From NCBI GenBank assembly GCA_024280945.1, contig JAMXLO010000129.1:1-64000 (forward strand): a DNA stretch of 64,000 nt. Reading direction: 5' to 3'. The translations under genes and the position numbers were made by a program. Every line of letters starts with the position of its first letter. Position 1 is the stretch's first letter. Of the stretch, positions 34,506 through 42,007 are shown one piece after another. The DNA comes from Acetobacteraceae bacterium (GTDB taxonomy: Bacteria; Pseudomonadota; Alphaproteobacteria; Acetobacterales; Acetobacteraceae). The notes under the pieces are model-generated. The model worked only from the letters and a program-made list of their open reading frames with translations. It was not told where the DNA came from and searched no databases.

Positions 34506-35105
34506 TTATCCTCCCTTTGCGGTCGGCACGTCCTTCTGCCTCAGATAATGCCGATGCGCCTTGGCCCGATTGCCGCAGGCGCTCATCGAGCACCAGCGGC
34601 GGTTGCCGCCCTTGCTGTTGTCCAGGAACAGCCAGCCGCAATCCGGATTGGCGCACTGCCGCACCCGCGCGAGCCGACCACGAACCAGCAGGTCCGCGGC
34701 CGACCACAGCACCGGTGCGAGGAGCGCCGCGGCCGAGGGCTCGGGCCATCCGACTTCCCAGCCGGCGGGCCGGACACGCTGACGTGCAGGTGCCGCGGCG
34801 AGCGCCGCGTTGAGCGCGGCCACATCGGGGTCAGCCGGCGCCAGGCCGGATGCCGTCGCGGCAAAGCAGCGATGAATTGTCTCCCGCAGCGCGATCGCCT
34901 CGTCGAGCAGATCGGCCGCTTGGGCAAGCTGCGCGGTCAAGTCCGGGGGCAATCGCTCCGCTTTGGCCGCCCAGCGCAGCAGGTCGCCAGGCTCGTTCAG
35001 CTCCTCGGTCGGGGCCGCAGTGCCGCGCCAATATCGGGTGTTGGCGAAGGCGAGACAGAGATCGTCATCGGGCGCCGGAATGACCGCGCCTGCTCGGTTC
35101 GGCAT
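34506..35105 (-). CDS. CGNR zinc-finger (ABATE domain) transcription regulator
   Basis: A 199-residue putative regulator. The N-terminal ABATE-type domain includes DDDLCLAFANTRYWRG. The C-terminal CGNR zinc finger has ligands C151 and C156 (CANPDCGWLF) and C172 and C177 (RWCSMSACGNRAKAHRHY). The gene diverges from a VOC-family gene, and the 84-bp gap carries a perfect inverted repeat plus a third half-site close to its own start codon, consistent with control of both genes including itself (inference). Confidence 0.88.
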   Translation of the reverse strand: MPNRAGAVIPAPDDDLCLAFANTRYWRGTAAPTEELNEPGDLLRWAAKAERLPPDLTAQLAQAADLLDEAIALRETIHRCFAATASGLAPADPDVAALNAALAAAPARQRVRPAGWEVGWPEPSAAALLAPVLWSAADLLVRGRLARVRQCANPDCGWLFLDNSKGGNRRWCSMSACGNRAKAHRHYLRQKDVPTAKGG

Positions 35106-35109
35106 GGCA

Positions 35110-35131
35110 TCTAACCATATAGAGGGTTGAC
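35110..35131. promoter_or_regulatory. Second, imperfect operator-like site beside the CGNR gene start
   Basis: TCTAACCAT (35110-35118) repeats the half-site of the main operator and lies 4 bp upstream of the CGNR start codon. A poor second half, GGGTTGA, follows. TTGACT at 35127-35132 could be a -35 box for the VOC gene. A protein bound here would block translation initiation or transcription of its own gene. Confidence 0.5.
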
Positions 35132-35154
35132 TTCTCGCCGGCAATGTGGACCAA

Positions 35155-35176
35155 TCTAACCATCAATATGGTTAGA
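35155..35176. promoter_or_regulatory. Perfect 9-4-9 operator palindrome in the CGNR/VOC divergent promoter
   Basis: TCTAACCAT-CAAT-ATGGTTAGA is a perfect inverted repeat of 9-bp arms. It ends directly at the AAAGGAGGA ribosome-binding site of the VOC gene, 13 bp before the ATG. The same half-site recurs at 35110-35118. Position and symmetry fit a dimeric repressor, most simply the CGNR protein. Confidence 0.75.
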
Positions 35177-35189
35177 AAGGAGGAGCTCC

Positions 35190-35567
35190 ATGATCGCCCA
35201 CCTGTCCATCGGCGCCCGGGACATCGCCCGCGCACGCCGCTTCTACGACGCGGCCCTCGAGCCACTCGGCTACACCTGCCTGAGTTCCGATGACGGCTCC
35301 CTGGGCTACGGAGCGAAGGCGGCTGAATACTGGGTCAACCGGACAGATCATCCTGTGGCGGCGGATGACCGCTCAGGTCTGCACATCTGTTTCAGCGCGC
35401 CGGATCGAGACGCGGTCGATGCATTCCACAAGGCGGCGCTGAAGGCGGGCGGCAAGGACAACGGCAAGCCGGGGCTGCGTGCCGCTTATGGCCCCAACTA
35501 CTACGCCGCGTTTGTGCTCGATCCCGACGGCTATCGGATCGAGGCGTGGTGCGGCAAGAAATCCTGA
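35190..35567 (+). CDS. VOC (glyoxalase/bleomycin-resistance) family protein
   Basis: A 125-residue single-domain protein of the vicinal oxygen chelate fold. The opening MIAHLSIGARDIARARRFYD has the metal-ligand His4, and FVLDPDGYRIEAWCGKK has the C-terminal ligand Glu. AFHKAALKAGGKDNGKPGLR is the usual loop. A strong AAAGGAGGA site precedes the ATG. It is controlled by the adjacent palindrome. Members include lyases, dioxygenases and drug-binding proteins; which applies here is unknown. Confidence 0.88.
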   Translation: MIAHLSIGARDIARARRFYDAALEPLGYTCLSSDDGSLGYGAKAAEYWVNRTDHPVAADDRSGLHICFSAPDRDAVDAFHKAALKAGGKDNGKPGLRAAYGPNYYAAFVLDPDGYRIEAWCGKKS

Positions 35568-35641
35568 TCCCTCGTCCTGCTACCGGTTTCTCCCCGCGGT
35601 GTTAGGATCACGCAGTCCAAACACCACTCAGGGAGGAACCG

Positions 35642-36364
35642 ATGGCACGTGTGGCACTGGTGACAGGCGGGACGCGCGGAATCGGCGCTGCCATCTGCGT
35701 GGCGCTGAAGGAGCAGGGTCGCACAGTGGTTGCGAACTTCGCCGGCAATGAGAAGGCGGCTGCGGCCTTCCATGAAGAGACCGGCCTGCGCGTGGAACAG
35801 TTCGACGTCGGCAAGCTCCAGGAATGCGAGCGGGCAGTGCAGCGCATCACCGAAGAGGTGGGACCGATCGAGGTGCTGGTGAACAACGCCGGCATCACAC
35901 GCGACGGCACGCTGCAGCGCATGTCCCGCGACATGTGGGATGCGGTGATCGACACCAACCTCGGCGCCTGCTTCAACCTGTGCAAGCTCACCTTCCCGGG
36001 CATGCGCGAGCGCAAGTTCGGTCGCATCGTCAATGTCGGCAGCATCAATGGTCAGGCCGGGCAGTACGGACAGGTGAACTATGCCGCCGCCAAGTCGGGC
36101 ATTCACGGCTTCACCAAGGCGCTGGCACAGGAAGGCGCGCGATTCGGCATCACGGTTAACGCCATTGCGCCCGGCTACGTCGATACTGACATGGTGCGCG
36201 CGGTGCCGCACGACGTGCTGGAAAAGATCGTCGCCCGCATTCCGGTGGGCCGGCTGGGCCACGCGTCGGACATCGCTCGCGGCGTGGCATTCCTGACCGC
36301 GGACGAGGCGGAATTCATCACCGGATCGACTTTGTCGATCAATGGCGGTCAGCACATGTACTGA
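35642..36364 (+). CDS. phaB: Acetoacetyl-CoA reductase
   Basis: A 240-residue short-chain dehydrogenase that reduces acetoacetyl-CoA to (R)-3-hydroxybutyryl-CoA for polyhydroxybutyrate. The cofactor motif TGGTRGIG is at residues 8-15 and the triad is S134, Y147, K151. PhaB-specific segments are NNAGITRDGTLQRMSRDMWD, INGQAGQYGQVNYAAAKSG and ending SINGGQHMY. Neither phaA nor phaC is close. A GGGAGGAACC site precedes the ATG. Confidence 0.94.
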   Translation: MARVALVTGGTRGIGAAICVALKEQGRTVVANFAGNEKAAAAFHEETGLRVEQFDVGKLQECERAVQRITEEVGPIEVLVNNAGITRDGTLQRMSRDMWDAVIDTNLGACFNLCKLTFPGMRERKFGRIVNVGSINGQAGQYGQVNYAAAKSGIHGFTKALAQEGARFGITVNAIAPGYVDTDMVRAVPHDVLEKIVARIPVGRLGHASDIARGVAFLTADEAEFITGSTLSINGGQHMY

Positions 36365-36475
36365 CAGGCTGGTACTGACGGACTGGTCCTGACGGACTTG
36401 GGGCTTGTGACGCAGGTGCCGTCGGCTTTGCAGCGCATGCGCAGCACGTCATTATAGCCGCGAGGAGGGCCGCCG

Positions 36476-37351
36476 ATGAATGCTCCAAGCCATGCCCAGT
36501 ACCGCCATATCGAGACCCGCCGCATCGCCGGTTCCGGTGGTGCCATCGTGGAAGGCATCGATCTGTCCACGGATCTGCCGGACCATGTGCTGGCGGAAAT
36601 TCGCGCCGCGTTGCTCGATAACTGCGTGATTTTTTTCCGCGATCAGCGACTGACCCCGGAGCAGCAGCTTCGCTTCGCGCGCCGCTGGGGCGAGATCCAC
36701 CTGCATCCGTTCATGCAGGGCATGGCGGACTATCCGGAGATCCTCGAGATCATCAAGACGCCGGAGGACAAGAAGAATTTCGGCGGTTCATGGCACACCG
36801 ATCAGATGTTTTCGCCGCAGCCGGCAATGGGCACCATCCTCTATGCGCTCGAAGTGCCGTCGGCCGGCGGCGACACGATGTTCACCAACCAGTACCTCGC
36901 CTACGAGAGCCTGTCGGACGGCATGAAGACGCTCTGCAGCCAGCTTCGCACCGTCTGCGTCGGCGATAATTTCAAGCAGCATGGCGGTGTGTCGCGGGCG
37001 GCGCGCTATGACCGCGAGATGACGCACATGAAGGTCAAGCAGCCGGGGAACGTGCAGACGACCTCGGTGCACCCGCTGGTGCGCACGCACCCGGAGACGG
37101 GCCGCAAGGCGCTTTATATCGGCGGTCACGTGCAGCGATTCGACGGCATGACCGACGAAGAAAGCGAGCCGCTGATCGATTTTCTCAAGCGCCACTCGGT
37201 GCGGCCCGAGTTCACTTGCCGGTTCCGTTGGGAGACCGGCTCCGTCGCCTTCTGGGACAATCGCTGCACCCAACACTTCGCGGTCAACGACTACCCCGCA
37301 GAGACCCGGATCATGCGCCGGATAACGGTATGTGGGGACACGCCGTTCTGA
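36476..37351 (+). CDS. TauD/TfdA family Fe(II)/2-oxoglutarate dioxygenase
   Basis: A 291-residue enzyme. The iron ligands are H107 and D109 in GGSWHTDQMFSPQPAMGT and a distal His near residue 267 in CTQHFAVNDYPAETRIMRR, whose Arg binds 2-oxoglutarate. The N-terminal LLDNCVIFFRDQRLTPEQQL is typical. The family hydroxylates sulfonates, aryloxyacetates, quaternary amines and others. The substrate is not evident. A GAGGAGG site lies upstream. It lies 111 bp after phaB. Confidence 0.92.
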   Translation: MNAPSHAQYRHIETRRIAGSGGAIVEGIDLSTDLPDHVLAEIRAALLDNCVIFFRDQRLTPEQQLRFARRWGEIHLHPFMQGMADYPEILEIIKTPEDKKNFGGSWHTDQMFSPQPAMGTILYALEVPSAGGDTMFTNQYLAYESLSDGMKTLCSQLRTVCVGDNFKQHGGVSRAARYDREMTHMKVKQPGNVQTTSVHPLVRTHPETGRKALYIGGHVQRFDGMTDEESEPLIDFLKRHSVRPEFTCRFRWETGSVAFWDNRCTQHFAVNDYPAETRIMRRITVCGDTPF

Positions 37352-37358
37352 CGGCCTA

Positions 37359-37406
37359 GAGCGCGATCGCTCGAAGCGGAATCGTCGGAAAGCGTGAATC
37401 GCGCTC
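37359..37406. repeat. Dispersed palindromic repeat, copy 2
   Basis: Arms GAGCGCGA (37359-37366) and TCGCGCTC (37399-37406) enclose the core GTCGGAAAGCGTGAATC (37384-37400), the same 17 bases as in copy 1 at 13249-13265. It begins 7 bp after the dioxygenase stop. The arms of the two copies differ by compensating changes (GTGA/TCAC against GCGA/TCGC), which argues for selection on the hairpin. Confidence 0.75.
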
Positions 37407-37418
37407 TCCATCAACGAA

Positions 37419-37463
37419 GCGCAGAGCATGATCGGGTCAAGCTGATCCGATCATGCTCTGCGC
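37419..37463. repeat. Long hairpin with 17-bp perfect stem
   Basis: Arms GCGCAGAGCATGATCGG (37419-37435) and CCGATCATGCTCTGCGC (37447-37463) flank an 11-base loop. It lies directly after dispersed repeat copy 2, between the dioxygenase and CHAP genes. It could act as a terminator stem, but no T-run follows. The rest of this 220-bp gap holds nothing else I recognise. Confidence 0.7.
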
Positions 37464-37574
37464 GGGACGGCGGCTGGCGCTTTCGGCCGCCGCCGCGCCG
37501 CATCAGAATATTATTGCCCGCTTCTGATCTCATGGTGGATAATTTGGTTCTAAGTGGCTGTTTATTCGAGGCAC

Positions 37575-38096
37575 ATGTCTCGTCTCCTGTTGGGTCTGCT
37601 GCTCGCCCTGTCCGCCTGCGCGTCGGGCTCGCGCGGCGGCTATGTCGGCGGCTCCGTCGCCGTGGAGTGTGCGCCATTCGCCCGCGCCCTTAGCGGCGTC
37701 TGGCTCTCGGGCGACGCGGCCGACTGGTGGTGGCAGGCGGGCGAGCGCTACTACGACCGAAGCACCCGGCCCACCATCGGCAGCGTGCTCGTCCTTCGAC
37801 GCTCGGGCCGGCTTCCCAGCGGGCATGTCGCGGTGGTTTCGCAGCTGCTCGGCCAACGGCAGATCCTGGTCACCCAGGCCAACTGGGTGCACCACAGGGT
37901 CAGCCAGGACCAGCCGGTCATCGACATTTCGTCGGCGAACGATTGGTCCCTGGTGAAGGTATGGTGGCCGCCGACCGGCGAAATGGGCTCCACCGCGTAT
38001 CCTGCCTTCGGCTTCATCCGGCCGGAACGGCCTGCCACGCACGATCAGCTGATCGCGGCGACGTCGCGCGCGATCCGGTTGGCGGCCAGTGAATGA
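37575..38096 (+). CDS. CHAP-domain lipoprotein, probable peptidoglycan amidase/endopeptidase
   Basis: A 173-residue exported protein. A short signal leads to the lipobox LSAC with Cys15. The CHAP/NlpC-like core has the catalytic Cys32 in AVECAPFARAL and His84 in PSGHVAVVSQ, followed by VTQANWVHH. Members cut peptide bonds in peptidoglycan. The lipobox suggests outer-membrane anchoring. I start at ATG 37575 rather than 37554 because it places the signal correctly. The diverged repeat copy 3 overlaps its end. Confidence 0.85.
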   Translation: MSRLLLGLLLALSACASGSRGGYVGGSVAVECAPFARALSGVWLSGDAADWWWQAGERYYDRSTRPTIGSVLVLRRSGRLPSGHVAVVSQLLGQRQILVTQANWVHHRVSQDQPVIDISSANDWSLVKVWWPPTGEMGSTAYPAFGFIRPERPATHDQLIAATSRAIRLAASE

Positions 38097-38139
38097 GCGT
38101 GATGATCGCAGGCGCAATCGCCGGAGATCTGAATCACGC
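38095..38139. repeat. Dispersed palindromic repeat, diverged copy 3
   Basis: GAGCGTGA (38095-38102) and TGAATCACGC (38130-38139) match the arms of copy 1. The internal core has diverged. Like copies 1 and 2 it begins at or next to a stop codon, here that of the CHAP gene. Confidence 0.55.
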
Positions 38140-38153
38140 GACGAAACAGCCTC

Positions 38154-38678
38154 TCAGGCAGCGTCCTCGCGTCGGTCGCGCACCTTGACATAGGCGAGCT
38201 TCACGTGGTCCGGGCAGTATGGCTTGCCCGGCTCCGAGGGTTCGTCGCAGAAGCGGAAGGTTCGGGTCCCAGGCTCGCCCAGCGGCCAGCAGCACGTGAT
38301 GACCCGGCCGTAGGGACGAGGGGCGGGCGGTGACACGCGCGCCGGTGGCGGCGCGGGCGCCGGCCTGACCGACATGACGGCGAGATGCGGCACAACCGCC
38401 GGGCCGGGTGTCGAAGACGACAAGCCGTTCAGTGGCCCCGTGCTGGAAAGCGGGGGCAGTGTCGGGCCGGCGACACGGCGGGGCGCACTGCGTCGCGGTG
38501 CCCCGCCACCGGAACCATCACGACGAATGGGTGAAGGTCGTGCCGGCAGATCGAGGCGATGAGCCTTGCCTACCACGGCGTTCTTCGACACCCCCAGGCG
38601 CCGACCGATTTCGGCGGTGGACAGCCCCTCGTCCCACAGCGCTCGCAAGCGAACGATCGTTTCCTCGGCCCACTCCAT
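38154..38678 (-). CDS. gcrA: GcrA-like cell-cycle regulator
   Basis: A 174-residue protein. The N-terminal helix-turn-helix MEWAEETIVRLRALWDEGLS and then AEIGRRLGVSKNAVVGKAHRL is diagnostic of GcrA. A long proline-rich linker follows, and the C-terminal zinc-type region is CCWPLGEPGTRTFRFCDEP with YCPDHVKLAY. In Caulobacter, GcrA binds sigma-70 RNA polymerase at CcrM-methylated GANTC promoters and drives S-phase genes. The start MEWAEE follows GGGGGAG. Confidence 0.93.
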   Translation of the reverse strand: MEWAEETIVRLRALWDEGLSTAEIGRRLGVSKNAVVGKAHRLDLPARPSPIRRDGSGGGAPRRSAPRRVAGPTLPPLSSTGPLNGLSSSTPGPAVVPHLAVMSVRPAPAPPPARVSPPAPRPYGRVITCCWPLGEPGTRTFRFCDEPSEPGKPYCPDHVKLAYVKVRDRREDAA

Positions 38679-38815
38679 CTCGTGGCTCCCCCGACGGTGC
38701 AACCACAAGATACGGTATACTGGTGTAGGCGGCCGTCAACAAAACAATGCCGCGGGGCCACAAAAAGTTGTGGAAAACCTATCCAGTCACAACAAGGCCT
38801 AGTAGGCGAGCGCGC

Positions 38816-39061
38816 TCAGTGTGCTGCCGTGTGCTCGCGCTTGGCGGCGTTGGCCTGGCCGGCAGGGCCGGCGATCGTGCCGGTCGGCTTTTCGGCATTC
38901 GCCTCCATCGAGACGTCCTCGTCGCCCTCTGCCATGTTCTTCTTGAATGACTTGATGCCTTTGGCGAAGTCGCCCATCAGGCTGCTGACCTTGCCGCCGC
39001 CAAACAGCAGCAGCACGACCAGCAGCACCACCATCCAGTGCCAAATGCTGAAGCTACCCAT
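38816..39061 (-). CDS. tatA: Sec-independent protein translocase TatA
   Basis: An 81-residue protein with one N-terminal membrane helix [20 protein letters not shown], the hinge [22 protein letters not shown] and an acidic/polar tail. This is the TatA/E pattern, the pore-forming subunit of twin-arginine export. The site TCCTCGGAGGACTT ends directly before ATG 39061. tatB and tatC are not adjacent. Both sugar-binding proteins at 13335-16056 carry twin-arginine-like signals. Confidence 0.9.
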   Translation of the reverse strand: MGSFSIWHWMVVLLVVLLLFGGGKVSSLMGDFAKGIKSFKKNMAEGDEDVSMEANAEKPTGTIAGPAGQANAAKREHTAAH

Positions 39062-39362
39062 AAGTCCTCCGAGGAGCGGGCGCTCACCTTTGCCGGCGCC
39101 CCGCCGGCCACGACATGGCGCGGTGTGACGGCGGATGCAAGCGCTTTCCCGGCGATCGGCATCAAGGACTGATTGCGACGTGACACATCGCCGCGTATCG
39201 TTGCCTTGGCTTGGCAACACCGTCATCTCGGTAACCAACAATGACGGGAGCCATGCCACAGGGGCAGGAGCGTCGCGGAGATGTCTGTCGCGCTCCTGTA
39301 CAATTGGGCGTCCGCTGCCCCGATGGCGGCGGTAAGCCCACAGGCAGAAAGGCAGCGCGTCG

Positions 39363-39572
39363 ATGCCCAAGGGCACCGTAAAGTGGTTCAATCCAACCAA
39401 AGGCTACGGCTTCATTGCGCCCGACACCGGTGGGAAGGATGTCTTCGTCCATATCAGCGCCGTGCAGAAGGCCGGCATGCGAAGTCTCAGCGAGGGCCAG
39501 AAGGTCGGCTTCGAGATCGAACAGCAGCAGAACGGCCGAACCGCCGCGGTGAATCTGTCGCAGTCCGACTGA
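39363..39572 (+). CDS. Cold-shock domain protein
   Basis: A 69-residue single cold-shock domain. RNP1 KGYGFIAP is at residues 13-20 and RNP2 VFVHISAV at about 28-35, with the opening [14 protein letters not shown]. It binds single-stranded RNA or DNA and acts as an RNA chaperone. The upstream gap of 300 bp from tatA is long and could hold a regulatory leader; I see no defined motif in it. A short CCGG-type hairpin (GCCGGAACCGGC) follows the stop. Confidence 0.94.
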   Translation: MPKGTVKWFNPTKGYGFIAPDTGGKDVFVHISAVQKAGMRSLSEGQKVGFEIEQQQNGRTAAVNLSQSD

Positions 39573-39657
39573 GACGTTCGCCGGAACCGGCGGAAAGCGG
39601 GACGGTCGGGCACCCCCGCCCCAAGGTCGTGCGGGCGGGAAGGTGCCTATCCGCGCC

Positions 39658-40239
39658 ATGACTGCCTCGGTCTTCTTTCGGCAGTTCCTGCGCTCGCCCC
39701 GGAGCATCGGGGCGGTCATGCCCAGTTCGCCCGCGCTGGCGCGGGCGATGCTGGCGCCGATCGACTTTCCGTCGGCGAGGGCAATCGTTGAGTTCGGGCC
39801 AGGAACGGGCGCCTTCACCCGGGAGATCGTCACGCGACTTGCCCCGGGCTGCCGTTATCTCGGGATCGAGCTGAACCATCGCTTCGTCCACGAACTGACG
39901 CGCGCGTTCCCCCGACTCGACTTCGTCCAAGGCAGTGTCGCCGATCTGGGCGAAATCCTGGCCGAACAGCGGATCGGCGCAGTCGATGCCATTGTTTGCG
40001 GTCTGCCCTGGGCGACCCTGCCCGTCTCCCTTCAGGACACCGTGTTCAGCGCGATGCGGACGGCGCTCCGTCCCCAAGCGGTCTTCGTCACCTTCGGCTA
40101 TCTGCAGAGCCTTGTGCTTCCCGGCGCGCAGGCACTCCGCCGGCGACTGCGGCGGGAGTTTGCTCACGTCACCCAGACTTCGCCCATCTGGGGGAACGTG
40201 CCACCTGCTTTTGCGTATATCTGTCGAACAAGCGGTTAA
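39658..40239 (+). CDS. Class I SAM methyltransferase, Sinorhizobium-type PmtA-like (phosphatidylethanolamine N-methyltransferase)
   Basis: A 193-residue methyltransferase. Its opening FFRQFLRSPRSIGAVMPSSP is that of the Sinorhizobium-type PmtA family. The SAM motif I is IVEFGPGTGAFTREI and motif IV-like VCGLPWATLP. This family makes phosphatidylcholine by three methylations of phosphatidylethanolamine and also resembles rRNA adenine dimethylases. ATG 39658 is chosen; GTG 39643 is an alternative with closer GGGA spacing. A second methyltransferase of a different subfamily follows 103 bp later. Confidence 0.75.
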   Translation: MTASVFFRQFLRSPRSIGAVMPSSPALARAMLAPIDFPSARAIVEFGPGTGAFTREIVTRLAPGCRYLGIELNHRFVHELTRAFPRLDFVQGSVADLGEILAEQRIGAVDAIVCGLPWATLPVSLQDTVFSAMRTALRPQAVFVTFGYLQSLVLPGAQALRRRLRREFAHVTQTSPIWGNVPPAFAYICRTSG

Positions 40240-40342
40240 CCCGGCTTGGGCCTTCGCACCATTTCGGCTAGTACGACGGACATCGGAAGAATCGCCCGCC
40301 TTGCGGCCTACCGGCATGGCAACGGGAGGTAGTCAGACACGC

Positions 40343-41008
40343 ATGAGCGATACTCTTCAGCGCCGCCACCACGGCCCGCACACCGCGCCCGCGCTGGACG
40401 CGGAGGCCGTGCGGACCGCGTATCGCCGATGGGCCGGCGTCTACGACGCGGTGTTCGGCGGCATCTTTCTTACCGCGCGCCGCCGCGCGGTCGCCCTGGT
40501 CAATCGCCTGCCCGGGCGTGACGTCCTGGAGGTCGGCGTCGGCACCGGACTGGCACTGCCGCACTACGACCCGAAGCGGCGAATCACCGGCATCGACCTC
40601 TCGGCAGAGATGTTGGCGCAGGCACGCAAGCGAGTTGCCAACCGTCGTCTCAGCAATGTGGTCGCGCTGCGCGAGATGGATGCAGAGGCCACGGACTTCG
40701 AGGACAATTCATTCGACACGGCGGTCGCGATGTTCGTCGCCTCGGTCGTGCCGAACCCTCGTCAGCTGCTTACGGAGATGCGACGCCTGGTGCGCCCCGG
40801 CGGCAACCTGCTGTTCATCAGTCACTTCGCCGCTGAGAAGGGGCCACGCTGGTGGATTGAACGCGGCCTGGCGCCCGCTGCACATGCCCTTGGGTGGCAC
40901 CCCGACTTCCGGGCCGACATGCTTTTCGAACCAGACGACCTTGCCGACGTGCGAGCGGCCAGCGTTCCGCCACTCGGCATCTTTCAGCTGCTGCGCCTGG
41001 AAGTTTAG
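40343..41008 (+). CDS. Class I SAM methyltransferase, Rhodobacter-type PmtA-like
   Basis: A 221-residue methyltransferase. Motif I is VLEVGVGTGLALPHYD; AYRRWAGVYDAVFGGIFLTAR, FDTAVAMFVASVVPNPRQLL and LLFISHFAAEKGP match the Rhodobacter-type PmtA branch, related to UbiE. The product is predicted to methylate phosphatidylethanolamine at the membrane surface. GGGAGGT lies 12 bp before ATG 40343. Its presence next to a Sinorhizobium-type gene is unusual. Confidence 0.78.
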   Translation: MSDTLQRRHHGPHTAPALDAEAVRTAYRRWAGVYDAVFGGIFLTARRRAVALVNRLPGRDVLEVGVGTGLALPHYDPKRRITGIDLSAEMLAQARKRVANRRLSNVVALREMDAEATDFEDNSFDTAVAMFVASVVPNPRQLLTEMRRLVRPGGNLLFISHFAAEKGPRWWIERGLAPAAHALGWHPDFRADMLFEPDDLADVRAASVPPLGIFQLLRLEV

Positions 41009-41120
41009 GAGCGAATGAAGCCACCGCCCTGCGCCCTCCCTTGATCTCATGCACGCGCTCCGGTACTCCACGGGCGAGAGCCGGCCCGGGGCGGGACCGG
41101 GGTTAGGGGACCGAAGCGGG

Positions 41121-41975
41121 ATGGATCGGGCGAAATCAGTGTGCCGGCGGCTGATTGCCGGGATCATGCTGGCCGTCGGGCCGGGTGGCGCTGCGATGGC
41201 ACAGGCTGTTGGAGCACCGCGGCCCTGGGAAATGGGCATGCAGCGCGGTTTCGGGCCGTTGAAGGACGAACAGATCTGGCTGCACGACATTGTTTTGGTG
41301 ATCATTACGCTGATCACGCTCTTCGTCGGCGCGCTGCTGGTGTGGGTGATGTGGCGCTACAACGCCAGGCGCAACCCGGTGCCCAGCCGCACGTCGCACA
41401 ACACGGTGATCGAAGTTCTGTGGACCGTCATTCCGGTGCTGATCCTGGTTGGGATCGCCATTCCGTCGTTCCGCCTGGTGTATTTCCTGGATCGGACGCG
41501 TGATGCCGATCTGACGATCAAGGTGACCGGACATCAGTGGTACTGGGAGTACACATATCCCGATAACGGCAATATCGACTTCAGCAGCTACATCGTACCG
41601 GATGACCAACTGAAGCCTGGACAAATGCGACTGCTGACGGTCGACAATCCGCTGGTCGTGCCGGTCGGCAAGAACGTTCGTGTGCTGCAGACCAGCGGTG
41701 ACGTGATCCATAGCTGGTTCATTCCATCAATCGGTATCCAGCGCTACGCTATCCCCGGCCGGACGATCGAGACCTGGTTCAAGGTCGATCAGCCGGGCAC
41801 GTTCTATGGCCAGTGCAACCAGATCTGCGGTACCAATCACAGCCGCATGCCGATCGTGGTGCGCGCCGTGCCGGAGAAAGAGTTCACCGCCTGGCTCGCG
41901 GAGGCGAAGACCAAGTTCTCGGATGCGGCGCAGCCGCAGCGTCGCGAGATCGCAGCGGCAGAGGTTCAGCACTGA
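41121..41975 (+). CDS. ctaC: Cytochrome c oxidase subunit II
   Basis: A 284-residue subunit that receives electrons from cytochrome c. A signal-like segment (residues 8-27, ending AMAQ) is followed by two membrane helices (about 55-78 and 97-122). The CuA ligands are H197, C232, C236, H240 and M243 in YGQCNQICGTNHSRMPI, and the aromatic electron-entry patch is GHQWYWEYTYP. ATG 41121 is preferred, with AGGGGA upstream. It opens the aa3 oxidase operon. Confidence 0.96.
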   Translation: MDRAKSVCRRLIAGIMLAVGPGGAAMAQAVGAPRPWEMGMQRGFGPLKDEQIWLHDIVLVIITLITLFVGALLVWVMWRYNARRNPVPSRTSHNTVIEVLWTVIPVLILVGIAIPSFRLVYFLDRTRDADLTIKVTGHQWYWEYTYPDNGNIDFSSYIVPDDQLKPGQMRLLTVDNPLVVPVGKNVRVLQTSGDVIHSWFIPSIGIQRYAIPGRTIETWFKVDQPGTFYGQCNQICGTNHSRMPIVVRAVPEKEFTAWLAEAKTKFSDAAQPQRREIAAAEVQH

Positions 41976-42007
41976 CTGCGGTCGGTGCGTGAAGGAGAGA
42001 CTGAACG

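Noticed and set aside
37419-37463. tRNA or small RNA gene
   Set aside because: Only a single hairpin is visible, with no cloverleaf or CCA region; I kept it as a repeat.
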